Assembly (NCBI GenBank): GCA_015493765.1
Contig: WGCQ01000201.1
Coordinates: forward strand, 1 to 32,646
DNA length: 32,646 bases
Reading direction: 5' to 3'
Source: Deltaproteobacteria bacterium
GTDB taxonomy: Bacteria > Myxococcota_A > UBA9042 > DTJE01 > S145-11
Shown piece after piece: positions 16,807-23,637 of the stretch. Both the position numbers and the translations under genes were made by a program. The notes beneath the pieces were generated by a model. That model was not told the DNA's origin. It ran no database searches and saw only the letters and a program-made list of their open reading frames with translations. Numbering within the stretch: the stretch's first letter is position 1; the number at the start of each line of letters is the position of its first letter.

Positions 16807-17277
16807 GTGAAAAAGATCCTGATGGTATCGATGATGCTGACAATGACTGCGTGTGGTGCCAAGTATATCGAAAACACAAAGATTCCGGATACCCCCCAAA
16901 CGCGCAAGATCCTGAATCTGGTTGAAAAATATCGCGTTGCCATGGAACATCGCGACATCAAAACCCTTGGCGCCATGCTGTCACGACGGTATTACGAAAA
17001 TGCCGGGACAACCGCCACTTCCGACGATGACTATGGGTACGATACGGTTGTAAAAAAGGTCTTTCCCATGTTGCAGGATAACGTGAAGGCCATCCAGTAT
17101 CATATTAAGGTTAGCCGGATTACCGTCGGTAAACACAAGGCATCCGCCGAGTTTGAATACATGGCCAAGGTACTAATTGCCGTGGGTGAACACAAGAAAT
17201 GGATCTTTAAGGACGATTTCGACCGGTTGGATTTTGTAAAAGAGGATGGTGTATGGCGTATTGTCAGGGGCATGTAA
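16807..17277 (+). CDS. Small lipoprotein, NTF2/SnoaL-like
   Basis: A 156-residue protein. The GTG at 16807 is preferred because GGAGG sits six bases upstream; the ATG at 16774 would add residues before a clear signal peptide. The N-terminus VKKILMVSMMLTMTACGAKY is a lipoprotein signal with lipobox MTAC. After it come a helical segment (TRKILNLVEKYRVAMEHRD, then LGAMLSRRYYE) and curved-sheet-like strands (AIQYHIKVSRITVGKHKASA, KWIFKDDFDRLDFVKEDG, VWRIVRGM). This pattern is typical of NTF2/SnoaL-like cone folds, which often bind small ligands or other proteins. The fold call is by pattern. It lies 12 bases before the cyclophilin lipoprotein gene and probably shares its mRNA. Confidence 0.72.
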   Translation: MKKILMVSMMLTMTACGAKYIENTKIPDTPQTRKILNLVEKYRVAMEHRDIKTLGAMLSRRYYENAGTTATSDDDYGYDTVVKKVFPMLQDNVKAIQYHIKVSRITVGKHKASAEFEYMAKVLIAVGEHKKWIFKDDFDRLDFVKEDGVWRIVRGM

Positions 17278-17289
17278 TGGAGGTGCATC

Positions 17290-18045
17290 ATGTATAACAG
17301 ATTCTTTATGATCGGGGTGATGGGCCTGGCGCTGGCCCTGGGTGGTTGCAAAAAAAACGAAGTCAAGAAGCCCGAAAAACACGCAAGCGCCCGGAAGGTG
17401 AAAAGTGTCACCAAAGCCCAGAAAACACAGAAAACCCAGGCAAAACAGGTAAAAAAGGAGGCAAAAAAGATGGAAAACAAAGCGGAAACGACCGTAAAAC
17501 CGGTCAAAGGCCCTATTTCGTTGAAAGAGGCATTGAAAGGCGTTAAAGGCAAGGGTGAAAAACTGGTGGCAACCATAGTGACATCACGTGGTAAATTTAC
17601 CTGCGAACTTTTTTACAAGCAGACGCCAATGACCGTGGCCAACTTCGTGGGACTGGCATTGGGTGAACAACCTTACAAGGATGTAAAGACCGGCGAGTGG
17701 AAAAAGGGTAAATTTTATGACGGACTGGTATTTCACCGGGTTATTCCCAAATTTATGATCCAGGGCGGCGACCCCAGGGGCAACGGCACGGGCGGACCGG
17801 GATACAAATTCAATGATGAATTCAAGCCCAACCTGAAGTTCGACAAACCCGGCAGACTGGCCATGGCAAATGCAGGCCCTGCCACAAACGGCAGCCAGTT
17901 CTTTATTACCGAAGTGCCAACCCCCTGGTTGAACGGCCACCATACAATTTTTGGCCAGTGTGAGCCAGTAAGCCTGGTGAAGGAGATTGCCAGGGATGGT
18001 AACGGCACCACGAAAATCGAGGCCGTCACCGTAGAATGGCGATGA
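17290..18045 (+). CDS. Cyclophilin-type peptidyl-prolyl isomerase lipoprotein
   Basis: A 251-residue protein speeding cis-trans isomerisation of proline peptide bonds, probably in the periplasm. Residues 1-20 form a lipoprotein signal ending LALGGC. A strongly basic Lys/Gln/Ala-rich linker (about 21-75) follows, probably a flexible tether. The cyclophilin domain (about 95-250) has [34 protein letters not shown] with the catalytic arginine, [30 protein letters not shown], and [10 protein letters not shown]. The usual tryptophan near the end of the pocket is replaced by histidine (NGHHTIFG versus the common DGKHTVFG), as in many bacterial forms. GGAGGTG precedes the ATG by six bases. Location after other lipoprotein genes suggests an envelope-protein folding role. 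Confidence 0.94.
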   Translation: MYNRFFMIGVMGLALALGGCKKNEVKKPEKHASARKVKSVTKAQKTQKTQAKQVKKEAKKMENKAETTVKPVKGPISLKEALKGVKGKGEKLVATIVTSRGKFTCELFYKQTPMTVANFVGLALGEQPYKDVKTGEWKKGKFYDGLVFHRVIPKFMIQGGDPRGNGTGGPGYKFNDEFKPNLKFDKPGRLAMANAGPATNGSQFFITEVPTPWLNGHHTIFGQCEPVSLVKEIARDGNGTTKIEAVTVEWR

Positions 18046-18082
18046 ACAGGCATGGTCCGGCACCCGAAAGCCAAATCCCAGT

Positions 18083-18142
18083 GTTATGTAACACATTGAT
18101 AAACAGCGTGGCCTAAAAACATCCTCACATCGAAGATCCCTC
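18083..18142 (+). promoter_or_regulatory. Promoter-like repeat core, copy B (upstream of 18222 lipoprotein gene)
   Basis: It has a TATGTAA block, TTGATA (18096-18101), an 18-base spacer, CATCCT (18120-18125), then CACATCGAAGATCCCTC ending at 18142. The perfect palindrome GTGTTA-TG-TAACAC (18081-18094) overlaps its upstream edge. The lipoprotein ATG lies 79 bases past the end of the core. It shares block order and spacing with copies at 4551, 20680 and 32498. Confidence 0.55.
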
Positions 18143-18221
18143 AACTCGAATCAGGAATTGCATCCCGGGAGATTTCGTTTTAACATTGACGGGAGACATT
18201 TGTCTTCATGGCGAGGTGATT

Positions 18222-19595
18222 ATGAAAATATCCGCATATTTGTGTCTGGCGATTATTCCGGCGATCCTGGCTTGTTCCCAGGGGCAAAACAACGTTTCCG
18301 ACCTGCCGGCAAACGAGATTGCAGGAAATGACACCCACGGTGCGGATGAAACAACACAAAAGGACAACGGCGAGGATGTGGTTGTGGACCAGGGCAATCC
18401 GCAATTCAAGTGCCCGTCCTCCGATACGGTATTCGGCAACATATTTTCAATCGACCCCGCTGGTCCCGATACCCAAATCCATGCGGCTGCTGCCTGGGAC
18501 GGGAAAGGGATCTGGGTGGCATATAACCTGCCTGGTAAAGGCGACAAGAAAGGCTTCGATGTATGGGTCGTTCGTCTGGCCTGCGACGGGACACACATCG
18601 TTGAACCGTTCATGGTAAACCACGAATCCAAGGACAACTACACTGACCCCTCAATTGCAATCAACCATGACATCATGATGGTTGCGTGGCAGGCGGATAA
18701 TGGACAGTCTCCTGATAACCTGTCCGTGTGGTACCGTTCTTTTCATATTGATGGCTCTCCCTTGATGAAACAAGACCGCAAACTCGACCTGACAAATACG
18801 GTGGCGGCCAATCATAACGCCCTGGCCGAACGTCTGGCCCCGTTACCCGGCGACCGGTTTGCATTGACCGCGGCCGTGGGTGCCAAAGGCTTCAAGTCAT
18901 TCCAGGTATGGCTGCAAACCATAGACAAGGATGGCAACAAGGTGGGCCAGGGTCTTTTGCCGGCACCCCATAAGGGCATCGCCGAGATGTGGCCCGTGGT
19001 GGCATCAGACCCGGATTATATTTACCTGTCATGGCAGCGCGAACAGACCGACGCAAATACCAATGTAACCACATACGGTGTCCGCATGCTTACGTCACCC
19101 TTGCGGGGGACATCCAATGAGCCTTCCGGGGTGATAGACCCGTATCCTGGACACCAGAACCAGGCCCCGGATTGTGCCTCTGCAACGCAGGGGAAGTCCC
19201 CGTGGTTAGTCTTCCAAAGCAGTGACCCGTCATCCAAGGATTCCTACATAGTCATAGAAAATGCCAGAAATCCGTCCGGGACACCGACCGTTATCAAACG
19301 ACCCTCGGGTATGAATCACACCCCTGCCGTAGCCACCGTTCAAGGGGGTGGGGCAGTTGCATGGTACAAGGTGATCCAGGGCATAAGAAACGAGGTCTGG
19401 TTCCAGGAATTCAAGGCAGGTGCTGATGGCTCACCCGTGCTGATCGGGAAACCCGTTAAATTGAACCATAACCCTGCGGCACCGTATCCGCCGGCAATAG
19501 CGGCCCTGCCGGATGGTTATTTCGTGGCATGGAGCGAGGGAACCAGTCCCAGGTTTCGAATCAACGCTGTGTTCGTACACAGGACAAAGATGTAA
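18222..19595 (+). CDS. Lipoprotein, probable beta-propeller
   Basis: A 457-residue protein not recognised by name. MKISAYLCLAIIPAILAC is a lipoprotein signal (lipobox AILAC). An acidic Asn/Asp/Gly-rich spacer follows (about 19-60). The remainder has spaced repeats of a pattern seen in sialidase-like or WD-type propellers: IHAAAAWDGKGIWVAYNLPG, YTDPSIAINHDIMMVAWQAD, PVVASDPDYIYLSWQRE, HTPAVATVQGGGAVAWYK, YPPAIAALPDGYFVAWSEG. Each joins a hydrophobic strand to a VAW/LSW strand. The ATG at 18222 is used because GAGGTG precedes it; the TTG at 18186 adds residues before a clean signal peptide. No catalytic motif is evident. It is likely anchored in the outer membrane. Confidence 0.72.
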   Translation: MKISAYLCLAIIPAILACSQGQNNVSDLPANEIAGNDTHGADETTQKDNGEDVVVDQGNPQFKCPSSDTVFGNIFSIDPAGPDTQIHAAAAWDGKGIWVAYNLPGKGDKKGFDVWVVRLACDGTHIVEPFMVNHESKDNYTDPSIAINHDIMMVAWQADNGQSPDNLSVWYRSFHIDGSPLMKQDRKLDLTNTVAANHNALAERLAPLPGDRFALTAAVGAKGFKSFQVWLQTIDKDGNKVGQGLLPAPHKGIAEMWPVVASDPDYIYLSWQREQTDANTNVTTYGVRMLTSPLRGTSNEPSGVIDPYPGHQNQAPDCASATQGKSPWLVFQSSDPSSKDSYIVIENARNPSGTPTVIKRPSGMNHTPAVATVQGGGAVAWYKVIQGIRNEVWFQEFKAGADGSPVLIGKPVKLNHNPAAPYPPAIAALPDGYFVAWSEGTSPRFRINAVFVHRTKM

Positions 19596-19597
19596 AT

Positions 19598-19615
19598 GGG
19601 CCGCTTGCAGCGCCC
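19598..19615 (+). terminator. Possible terminator after the propeller-like lipoprotein gene
   Basis: GGGC-c-GCT and AGCGCCC pair around a TGC loop, with one bulged base, starting three bases past the stop codon. An ATTTTAGTT stretch follows about 10 bases later. The T tract is weak. Confidence 0.35.
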
Positions 19616-19632
19616 GGCTCCCGATTTTAGTT

Positions 19633-19692
19633 CAGGTAATTTTGGAAAAAAACTCACATCGAAGATGCATCAACTCGAGCCAACTTCGATGT
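19633..19692 (+). repeat. Degenerate promoter-like repeat, copy E, with inverted ACATCGAAG / CTTCGATGT pair
   Basis: TCACATCGAAGATGCATC followed by AACTCGA matches copy B closely at its 3' part, but TTGATA is missing. Its upstream part (CAGGTAATTTTGGAAAAA) instead matches the segment before the kinase gene at 7165-7181. At 19684-19692 CTTCGATGT mirrors ACATCGAAG (19656-19664), giving a 9-bp inverted repeat. No gene start is within 1 kb downstream. Confidence 0.5.
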
Positions 19693-19834
19693 AGGCAAAT
19701 GATTGAATATAAAAATGATTTTTATGTGTGAAAAATCAAATTATCCCAAAAATCAACGGTAAGATGGGGGGCCGGCTCTAAACCTGCAAAAATTCCAAAT
19801 TTTTACCCAGCCGGGTCCGTTTAACTGCCGTATT

Positions 19835-19930
19835 CCGTGGCCGTTGGCCGTTGACCGAGTCCGTGACCGTGACCGTTGGCTGTGGCCGAGTCCGTGACCG
19901 AGACCGTGGAGCGCAGGCGGCCTCGCCTGC
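19835..19930. repeat. Degenerate hexamer array with hairpin tag, copy 2
   Basis: Near-hexamers of the CCGTGG/CCGTTG/ACCGAG type run from 19835 to about 19909 and are followed by GGAGCGCAGGCGGCCTCG, matching the tag at 16605. Here the tag extends to a perfect hairpin: GCAGGCG (19913-19919), loop GCCT, CGCCTGC (19924-19930). A short third relic (GGCCGTTGGCCGTG) lies at 20061-20074. Confidence 0.65.
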
Positions 19931-19982
19931 CTTTGGTTGACCGAGGCCGGGGTTTCCGGTTACTACGGGAGCCTTACAGAAA

Positions 19983-20048
19983 GGCCCGCAGGGCCGTCCC
20001 GCAGCAGCCGCAGGCTGCGTCCCGAAACCCGAATCCCGAAGCCCGAAG
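19983..20048. repeat. Two GCA-loop palindromes and four CCCGAAN heptamers
   Basis: GGCCC-GCA-GGGCC (19983-19995) and GCAGCC-GCA-GGCTGC (20004-20018) are perfect stems sharing a GCA loop. They are followed by four exact-period heptamers CCCGAAA, CCCGAAT, CCCGAAG, CCCGAAG (20021-20048). Together with the arrays on both sides this marks non-coding repeat DNA. Confidence 0.65.
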
Positions 20049-20142
20049 CCAGAATTCAGTGGCCGTTGGCCGTGTACACAAGGTTATGCGTGGTCACACA
20101 TAAAAATCTTGCGTTTTCGTTTTTGTGATATTGAAACCGGGC

Positions 20143-20155
20143 GGGTTTAGAACCC
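20143..20155. repeat. Palindrome GGGTT-TAG-AACCC, copy 2
   Basis: This is the second copy of the palindrome at 16652-16666; it shares CGGGTTTAGAACCC and the CCCC after it. Confidence 0.55.
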
Positions 20156-20166
20156 ACCCCTACGTA

Positions 20167-20628
20167 TCATGCACGGTCTTTTTCCCCACCACCCCACACA
20201 AGGGGTCCGACTGTGGTCCTGACGACCGGCACAAGAGGTCGATGAATCCGGCAGTCGGGCACTGTTTTCACCTTTCCCAATACGGCCCGGCCCCTCATCC
20301 CATACAAGATATGTGGGGCGAGGGGAGCGGTACGAGACCCCTTGCGGGCGACACCGATCCCGAGCCACTGTGACATGCCTTTGCCTGTTTCAAATCTTAC
20401 ATCCCTGCCCACCGGGCCCAAACCTTGATATGCATCGCATATCATATCCTTATGAGGGCCGAGCGAGTCACGCAGCCACAGCGCAACAAACAGCCTCGAA
20501 GCCGGCGAGGAATCAGACGGCAGAGCCACAGTGGGACCCAGTAGCCGATATGCATCGCATATCAACAAAAAATCTTGCAATTCAAAAAGCGCTATAAATG
20601 CATGTAAATGCCTCGCCATGATCACCAA
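20167..20628 (-). CDS. Doubtful ORF of 153 codons inside the repeat region
   Basis: I do not recognise this product and it may not be a gene. It lies in the 1.2-kb gene-poor stretch and starts inside the 149-bp repeat. Two copies of the palindrome at 20427 and 20547 fall within it in the same frame, so the peptide contains CDAYRLLGP and CDAYQGLGP about 40 residues apart. Three of the base changes between the two repeat units are silent for the shared Leu-Gly-Pro, a faint hint of protein-level selection. No signal peptide, membrane helix or clear ribosome site is visible. A translated relic of a mobile or repeat element is the main alternative. Confidence 0.22.
   Translation of the reverse strand: MVIMARHLHAFIALFELQDFLLICDAYRLLGPTVALPSDSSPASRLFVALWLRDSLGPHKDMICDAYQGLGPVGRDVRFETGKGMSQWLGIGVARKGSRTAPLAPHILYGMRGRAVLGKVKTVPDCRIHRPLVPVVRTTVGPLVWGGGEKDRA
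20427..20563. repeat. Two identical palindromes GATATGC-ATC-GCATATC, 120 bp apart
   Basis: Exact 17-base copies at 20427-20443 and 20547-20563, each a 7-bp inverted repeat with a 3-base centre, bound a 103-base unique segment. Similarity continues weakly to the left of each copy (TTGGGCCC-like versus TGGGACCC-like, read on either strand). Confidence 0.7.
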
Positions 20629-20746
20629 ATGATTACTCTAATCCCCTGTACACGTATTTTGTCAAAATTGATGATTTTGAACCATGGTTTTGTAACTCCT
20701 TGATAAATAAGATGGTTGAAAAATAAGATCACATCGAAGATGCCTC
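20598..20746 (+). repeat. 149-bp dispersed repeat containing promoter-like core, copy C (upstream of the aro operon)
   Basis: It aligns without gaps to the reverse complement of 32498-32646, at roughly three-quarters identity by eye. Strongly kept blocks are ATGCATGTAAAT, CACCAAATG, CTAATCCCCTGTAC, TTTTGTCA, GATTTTGA, GGTTTTGTAA, TTGATAAA and ACATCGAAGAT. The promoter-like core is TTGATA (20700-20705), 18 bases, TAAGAT (20724-20729), then CACATCGAAGATGCCTC. The next gene starts 48 bases past the repeat. A T7 run at 20765-20771 is not preceded by a clear hairpin. I infer that it drives the aro operon. Confidence 0.65.
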
Positions 20747-20793
20747 GCTTGATACGGCTTCCCTATTTTTTTATAAAGCGTTAAAATAATCCC

Positions 20794-21297
20794 ATGTTGT
20801 TCGATGAACCGGGCATTACACTCAGCCTGCCTTACAATTTTCAACCCGACTTTATTGAGCAGGTCCTGGTTCCTTTTGCCAACAGCACCGAAGAGGTATA
20901 CCTGTCCCAGGATTGTTTTCGTTGCGACTGGTGCAAAAAACACATCCAACTCGGCCATTCACAGGGACACGCCCAAAGTGAGCAAAAATCAATCATCATT
21001 GCCAGACTTACAATCGAAAACGGGCCTGATTTCCTGGTATTCGAGTTGGATTCAGGACATCCGGTGTATCAAAGGGCCGGACGCCCGGGTATTGCTTACC
21101 AGGCAAACAAACTGACCGATACAATCGAACAGATGGGCAACAAACTGGCAAAAGTCCTGATAAGTTTGCAGAAAAACAAGGATTTCCACTTGGAATCACT
21201 TGTGGATTCAACAGAATTACATCAGGAATTCAAGGGATTAACAGTGACCCTGGAACGCAAATCGTTACAACCCGGATCACCTGCAGGGGCATACTGA
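20794..21297 (+). CDS. Unknown protein with a CxxCxxC cluster, first gene of the aro operon
   Basis: A 167-residue protein I cannot assign. It has no signal peptide or membrane helix, so it is probably cytosolic. Near residue 46 it has CFRCDWCKKHIQLGHSQGH, a C-x2-C-x2-C group with nearby histidines that could bind zinc or an iron-sulfur centre. Downstream are a strand-rich part (SIIIARLTIENG, FLVFELDSGHPVYQ) and an amphipathic helical part (TDTIEQMGNKLAKVLISLQK). The ATG at 20794 has no clear ribosome site, so the true start is uncertain. Its stop lies nine bases before the chorismate mutase gene, and the promoter-like repeat lies upstream, so it is likely co-expressed with the shikimate genes. 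It does not resemble a DAHP synthase. Confidence 0.6.
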   Translation: MLFDEPGITLSLPYNFQPDFIEQVLVPFANSTEEVYLSQDCFRCDWCKKHIQLGHSQGHAQSEQKSIIIARLTIENGPDFLVFELDSGHPVYQRAGRPGIAYQANKLTDTIEQMGNKLAKVLISLQKNKDFHLESLVDSTELHQEFKGLTVTLERKSLQPGSPAGAY

Positions 21298-21306
21298 GGA
21301 CCTGGC

Positions 21307-21576
21307 ATGAGTATTACAGAGATCAGGCAGCAAATTGACAGGATCGACAGGGATATTGTACGACTCCTGCAACAACGGGCGCACCTGGCCATGAGGGCCG
21401 CTAACCTGAAAAGGACAGTTGGCATGCCGATCCGCGACCAGGGGCGTGAAAACGCGGTGCTGGCCAAGGTGACACGCATACATGGACCCATGTCCGGGGA
21501 CGCAATTCGCGAGATCTTTGAGGTGATCATCAGAAAAACGCGTGAAATGGAGGCGCATGCTCCGACTGAAGGGTAA
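21307..21576 (+). CDS. Chorismate mutase, monofunctional AroQ type
   Basis: It converts chorismate to prephenate for Phe and Tyr synthesis. The 89-residue, all-helical protein starts MSITEIRQQIDRIDRDIVRL, giving the first-helix arginines of the active site. LLQQRAHLAMRAANLKRTVG supplies the conserved Lys, and MPIRDQGRENAVLAKV matches the RDxxRE segment of the AroQ fold. The last helix is IREIFEVIIRKTREME. There is no prephenate dehydratase, dehydrogenase or DAHP synthase domain attached, although many relatives are fused to one. GAGG lies eight bases before the ATG. The last 20 bases overlap the start of aroA. Its place ahead of aroA puts the branch-point enzyme in the same unit as the chorismate-making enzymes. 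Confidence 0.93.
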   Translation: MSITEIRQQIDRIDRDIVRLLQQRAHLAMRAANLKRTVGMPIRDQGRENAVLAKVTRIHGPMSGDAIREIFEVIIRKTREMEAHAPTEG

Positions 21577-22828
21577 GATCACGCTCAGAGGGGACAAATC
21601 CCTTGCACACAGGGCCTATATCATGGCCGCCCTGGCAGACGGGAGTTCACACATCAAAAACTCGTCCAGGTGTATGGATGTGGTGGCGACCAGGCACGCC
21701 TTGTGCAGGCTCGGTGTTTTGAATTTTGACGAACGCGACAACGACCTTGTTTTGACAGCCAGCCCATGGAAATCAGGCCATTACCGCATAGACTGCAAGA
21801 ATTCCGGCACCACCATGAGGCTGCTCATGGGCGTAATCGCCGGTATGCCAGGTGTCAACACCTCACTGGAGGGGGATCAAAGCCTGGCACAGAGACCCAT
21901 GGACCGCGTGGCAATCCCCCTGTCCGCCATGGGGGCTCAGGTCAGCACCAATAACGGCTTTCCCCCGATCGAAATACATGGGACATCACTGTCCAATGCA
22001 ACGATTCGGTCCAAGGTCCCGTCGGCACAGGTCAAATCCGCGGTCTTGCTGGCCGGCCTGCTGGCCAGGGGCACAACAACCTACATCGAAAACCTGCCCA
22101 CCCGCGACCACACGGAAAGGTTATTTCAATACCTGGGGCTTCCTGTCGCCATATCACCCGCGTCCGGGGAAGCCCGTGCGATCCAGGTCCGAGGGCCTGC
22201 CCGCCCAAGGACATTCAGTTTACATCTGCCTGGCGATACATCGAATGCCTCGGTGCTGGCAGCCCTGGCACTCAGCCTGCCCGGATCGGACATCGTGCTG
22301 TCCGGGGTGCTGTGCAACCCTTTGCGCAACGGATTTTTTGAGGCCTTGTCACACATGGGCGCACACATATCCACTTACGTCCAGCCTGCTGCCCCGGAAT
22401 CCACGTGCACAATCCACGTCTCTTACACCAGGGGCCTTCGGGATTTCCACGTGTCACGCATGGCAGCAATCACGATGATAGATGAAATCCCCGTATTCGT
22501 GGTCACAGCAGTGCTACACGGGGCCAAGGGAATCATTCGCAATATCCGCGAACTACGAGTGAAGGAATCTGACCGGGCGCAGGCAATCGTGGACCTGATG
22601 GGTCAAATCGGTGTCACGGCGTACATTGAAAATGAGGACCTGTTGATAACGGATACCAGCATCACAAGGCCTGATAAACTGGTTTACAAGGGCATGGACC
22701 ACAGGATGGGATTTGCCTATAAACTGGCTGGCATGGCGCTGGACATACCAGTGGAGATCGAACGGGTCGGGTTGCTGTCCATCAGTTATCCCGATTTTGA
22801 AGAGGACTTGAAAGTACTTATGCAATGA
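21557..22828 (+). CDS. aroA: 3-phosphoshikimate 1-carboxyvinyltransferase (EPSP synthase)
   Basis: It joins phosphoenolpyruvate to shikimate-3-phosphate, the sixth shikimate step. The 423-residue protein opens MLRLKGKITLRGDKSLAHRA with the substrate-binding GDKS. NSGTTMRLLMGVIAG, GDQSLAQRPMDRV, VPSAQVKSAVLLAGLLARG, GDTSNASVLAALAL, IDEIPVFVVTAVLHGA, LRVKESDRAQAI and MDHRMGFAYKLAGM all match the family. The KSAVLLAGL form resembles the enzyme type common in Gram-positive and many environmental bacteria rather than the E. coli type. I use the ATG at 21557 (GGAGG three bases before it) instead of the GTG at 21542, because the conserved LxGxIxLxGDKS start follows at once. It overlaps the chorismate mutase gene by 20 bases and aroE by 4 (ATGA). 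Confidence 0.96.
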   Translation: MLRLKGKITLRGDKSLAHRAYIMAALADGSSHIKNSSRCMDVVATRHALCRLGVLNFDERDNDLVLTASPWKSGHYRIDCKNSGTTMRLLMGVIAGMPGVNTSLEGDQSLAQRPMDRVAIPLSAMGAQVSTNNGFPPIEIHGTSLSNATIRSKVPSAQVKSAVLLAGLLARGTTTYIENLPTRDHTERLFQYLGLPVAISPASGEARAIQVRGPARPRTFSLHLPGDTSNASVLAALALSLPGSDIVLSGVLCNPLRNGFFEALSHMGAHISTYVQPAAPESTCTIHVSYTRGLRDFHVSRMAAITMIDEIPVFVVTAVLHGAKGIIRNIRELRVKESDRAQAIVDLMGQIGVTAYIENEDLLITDTSITRPDKLVYKGMDHRMGFAYKLAGMALDIPVEIERVGLLSISYPDFEEDLKVLMQ

Positions 22829-23637
22829 AAACACTAACCCTGTGCCTGATCGGCCATAACATCGGTAACAGCCTTTCACCCTGCATACACCAGGCATTTA
22901 TCGATCTCATGGGGGTGCCGGCCAGGTACATACTATGTGACACGGACAGGGACGCAGACCTGGCAGGAGCCGTGGCGCAGTTGGAATCCGGGCACATCCA
23001 TGGGATCAATGTCACCACACCGTACAAGGTCAAAGGCACCGAATACTGCCAGGCATTGTCCACGGGTGCCCGCCGATGCGGGGCTGTAAACACGCTGTAT
23101 ATGCACAAAGGCGTGGTAAATGGCGCTCTGACGGATCTGGAAGGCTTTGTGCGTGCCCTGAAATTCCACCAGATCAAGGGTACATCGGCCCTGGTGCTGG
23201 GCAGCGGCGGTGCGGCAAGGGCCGTGGTTGCGGGCCTGGTTGATTCGGGCTATGAAACCATACATGTGCATGCCAGGAACCATGCAACCGCAAGGGCATT
23301 GCAAGACATTTTTCCCTTCGTCAAGGCCTTTGAACCAGGGCAGCCGGTGGACCTGGTTATCAATGCAACTCCCTTGTCTGGCCAGGCAATAGCGCACTTC
23401 CTGCCCGGGCCTGTGGGTGATATACTGAAACCCGGAGGCGCATTTTTCGACCTTAACTACCAGGGTAGGACCGTGGGCATGCAACTGGCCATAAACACCG
23501 GGCGACGAGGCATAAACGGGCTGGCAATGCTGGTGTTTCAGGCCGCGCTTGCATGGCGATTGTGGTTCGGTGTGGACCTGAGTGAGGCAATCAACGTAAA
23601 AAACACTATTCAAAGGTGTGGACATGCTCAGGATTGA
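22825..23637 (+). CDS. aroE: Shikimate dehydrogenase
   Basis: It reduces 3-dehydroshikimate to shikimate with NADPH, the fourth shikimate step. The 270-residue protein has IGHNIGNSLSPCIHQAF (substrate serines), GINVTTPYKVKG with the catalytic lysine (usually NVTIPYK), CGAVNTLY with the substrate asparagine, and LTDLEGF with the catalytic aspartate. The nucleotide site VLGSGGAARAVVAGL and NATPLSG follow. After them come DLNYQGRTVGMQLAINTGRR and GLAMLVFQAALAW. The ATG overlaps the aroA stop as ATGA. Its 3' end overlaps the next gene by 14 bases. The segment after the glycine-rich loop (HVHARNHATARAL) is close to the NADPH-type pattern. Confidence 0.95.
   Translation: MKTLTLCLIGHNIGNSLSPCIHQAFIDLMGVPARYILCDTDRDADLAGAVAQLESGHIHGINVTTPYKVKGTEYCQALSTGARRCGAVNTLYMHKGVVNGALTDLEGFVRALKFHQIKGTSALVLGSGGAARAVVAGLVDSGYETIHVHARNHATARALQDIFPFVKAFEPGQPVDLVINATPLSGQAIAHFLPGPVGDILKPGGAFFDLNYQGRTVGMQLAINTGRRGINGLAMLVFQAALAWRLWFGVDLSEAINVKNTIQRCGHAQD

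Noticed and set aside
20427-20563. Twin palindromes as a CRISPR or integron attC pair
   Set aside because: Only two copies, with a single 103-base interval, and no integrase or cas gene nearby.
20765-20771. T7 run as an attenuator before the aro operon
   Set aside because: No stable GC-rich hairpin precedes it, and no leader peptide rich in aromatic residues was seen.
19596-20793. tRNA or rRNA genes in the gene-poor gap
   Set aside because: No cloverleaf with a GTTCRA-type arm or CCA end was found by eye; the palindromes are too short.
20794-21297. DAHP synthase or its fragment at the head of the aro operon
   Set aside because: The protein is too short and shows none of the DAHP synthase metal- or PEP-binding motifs.
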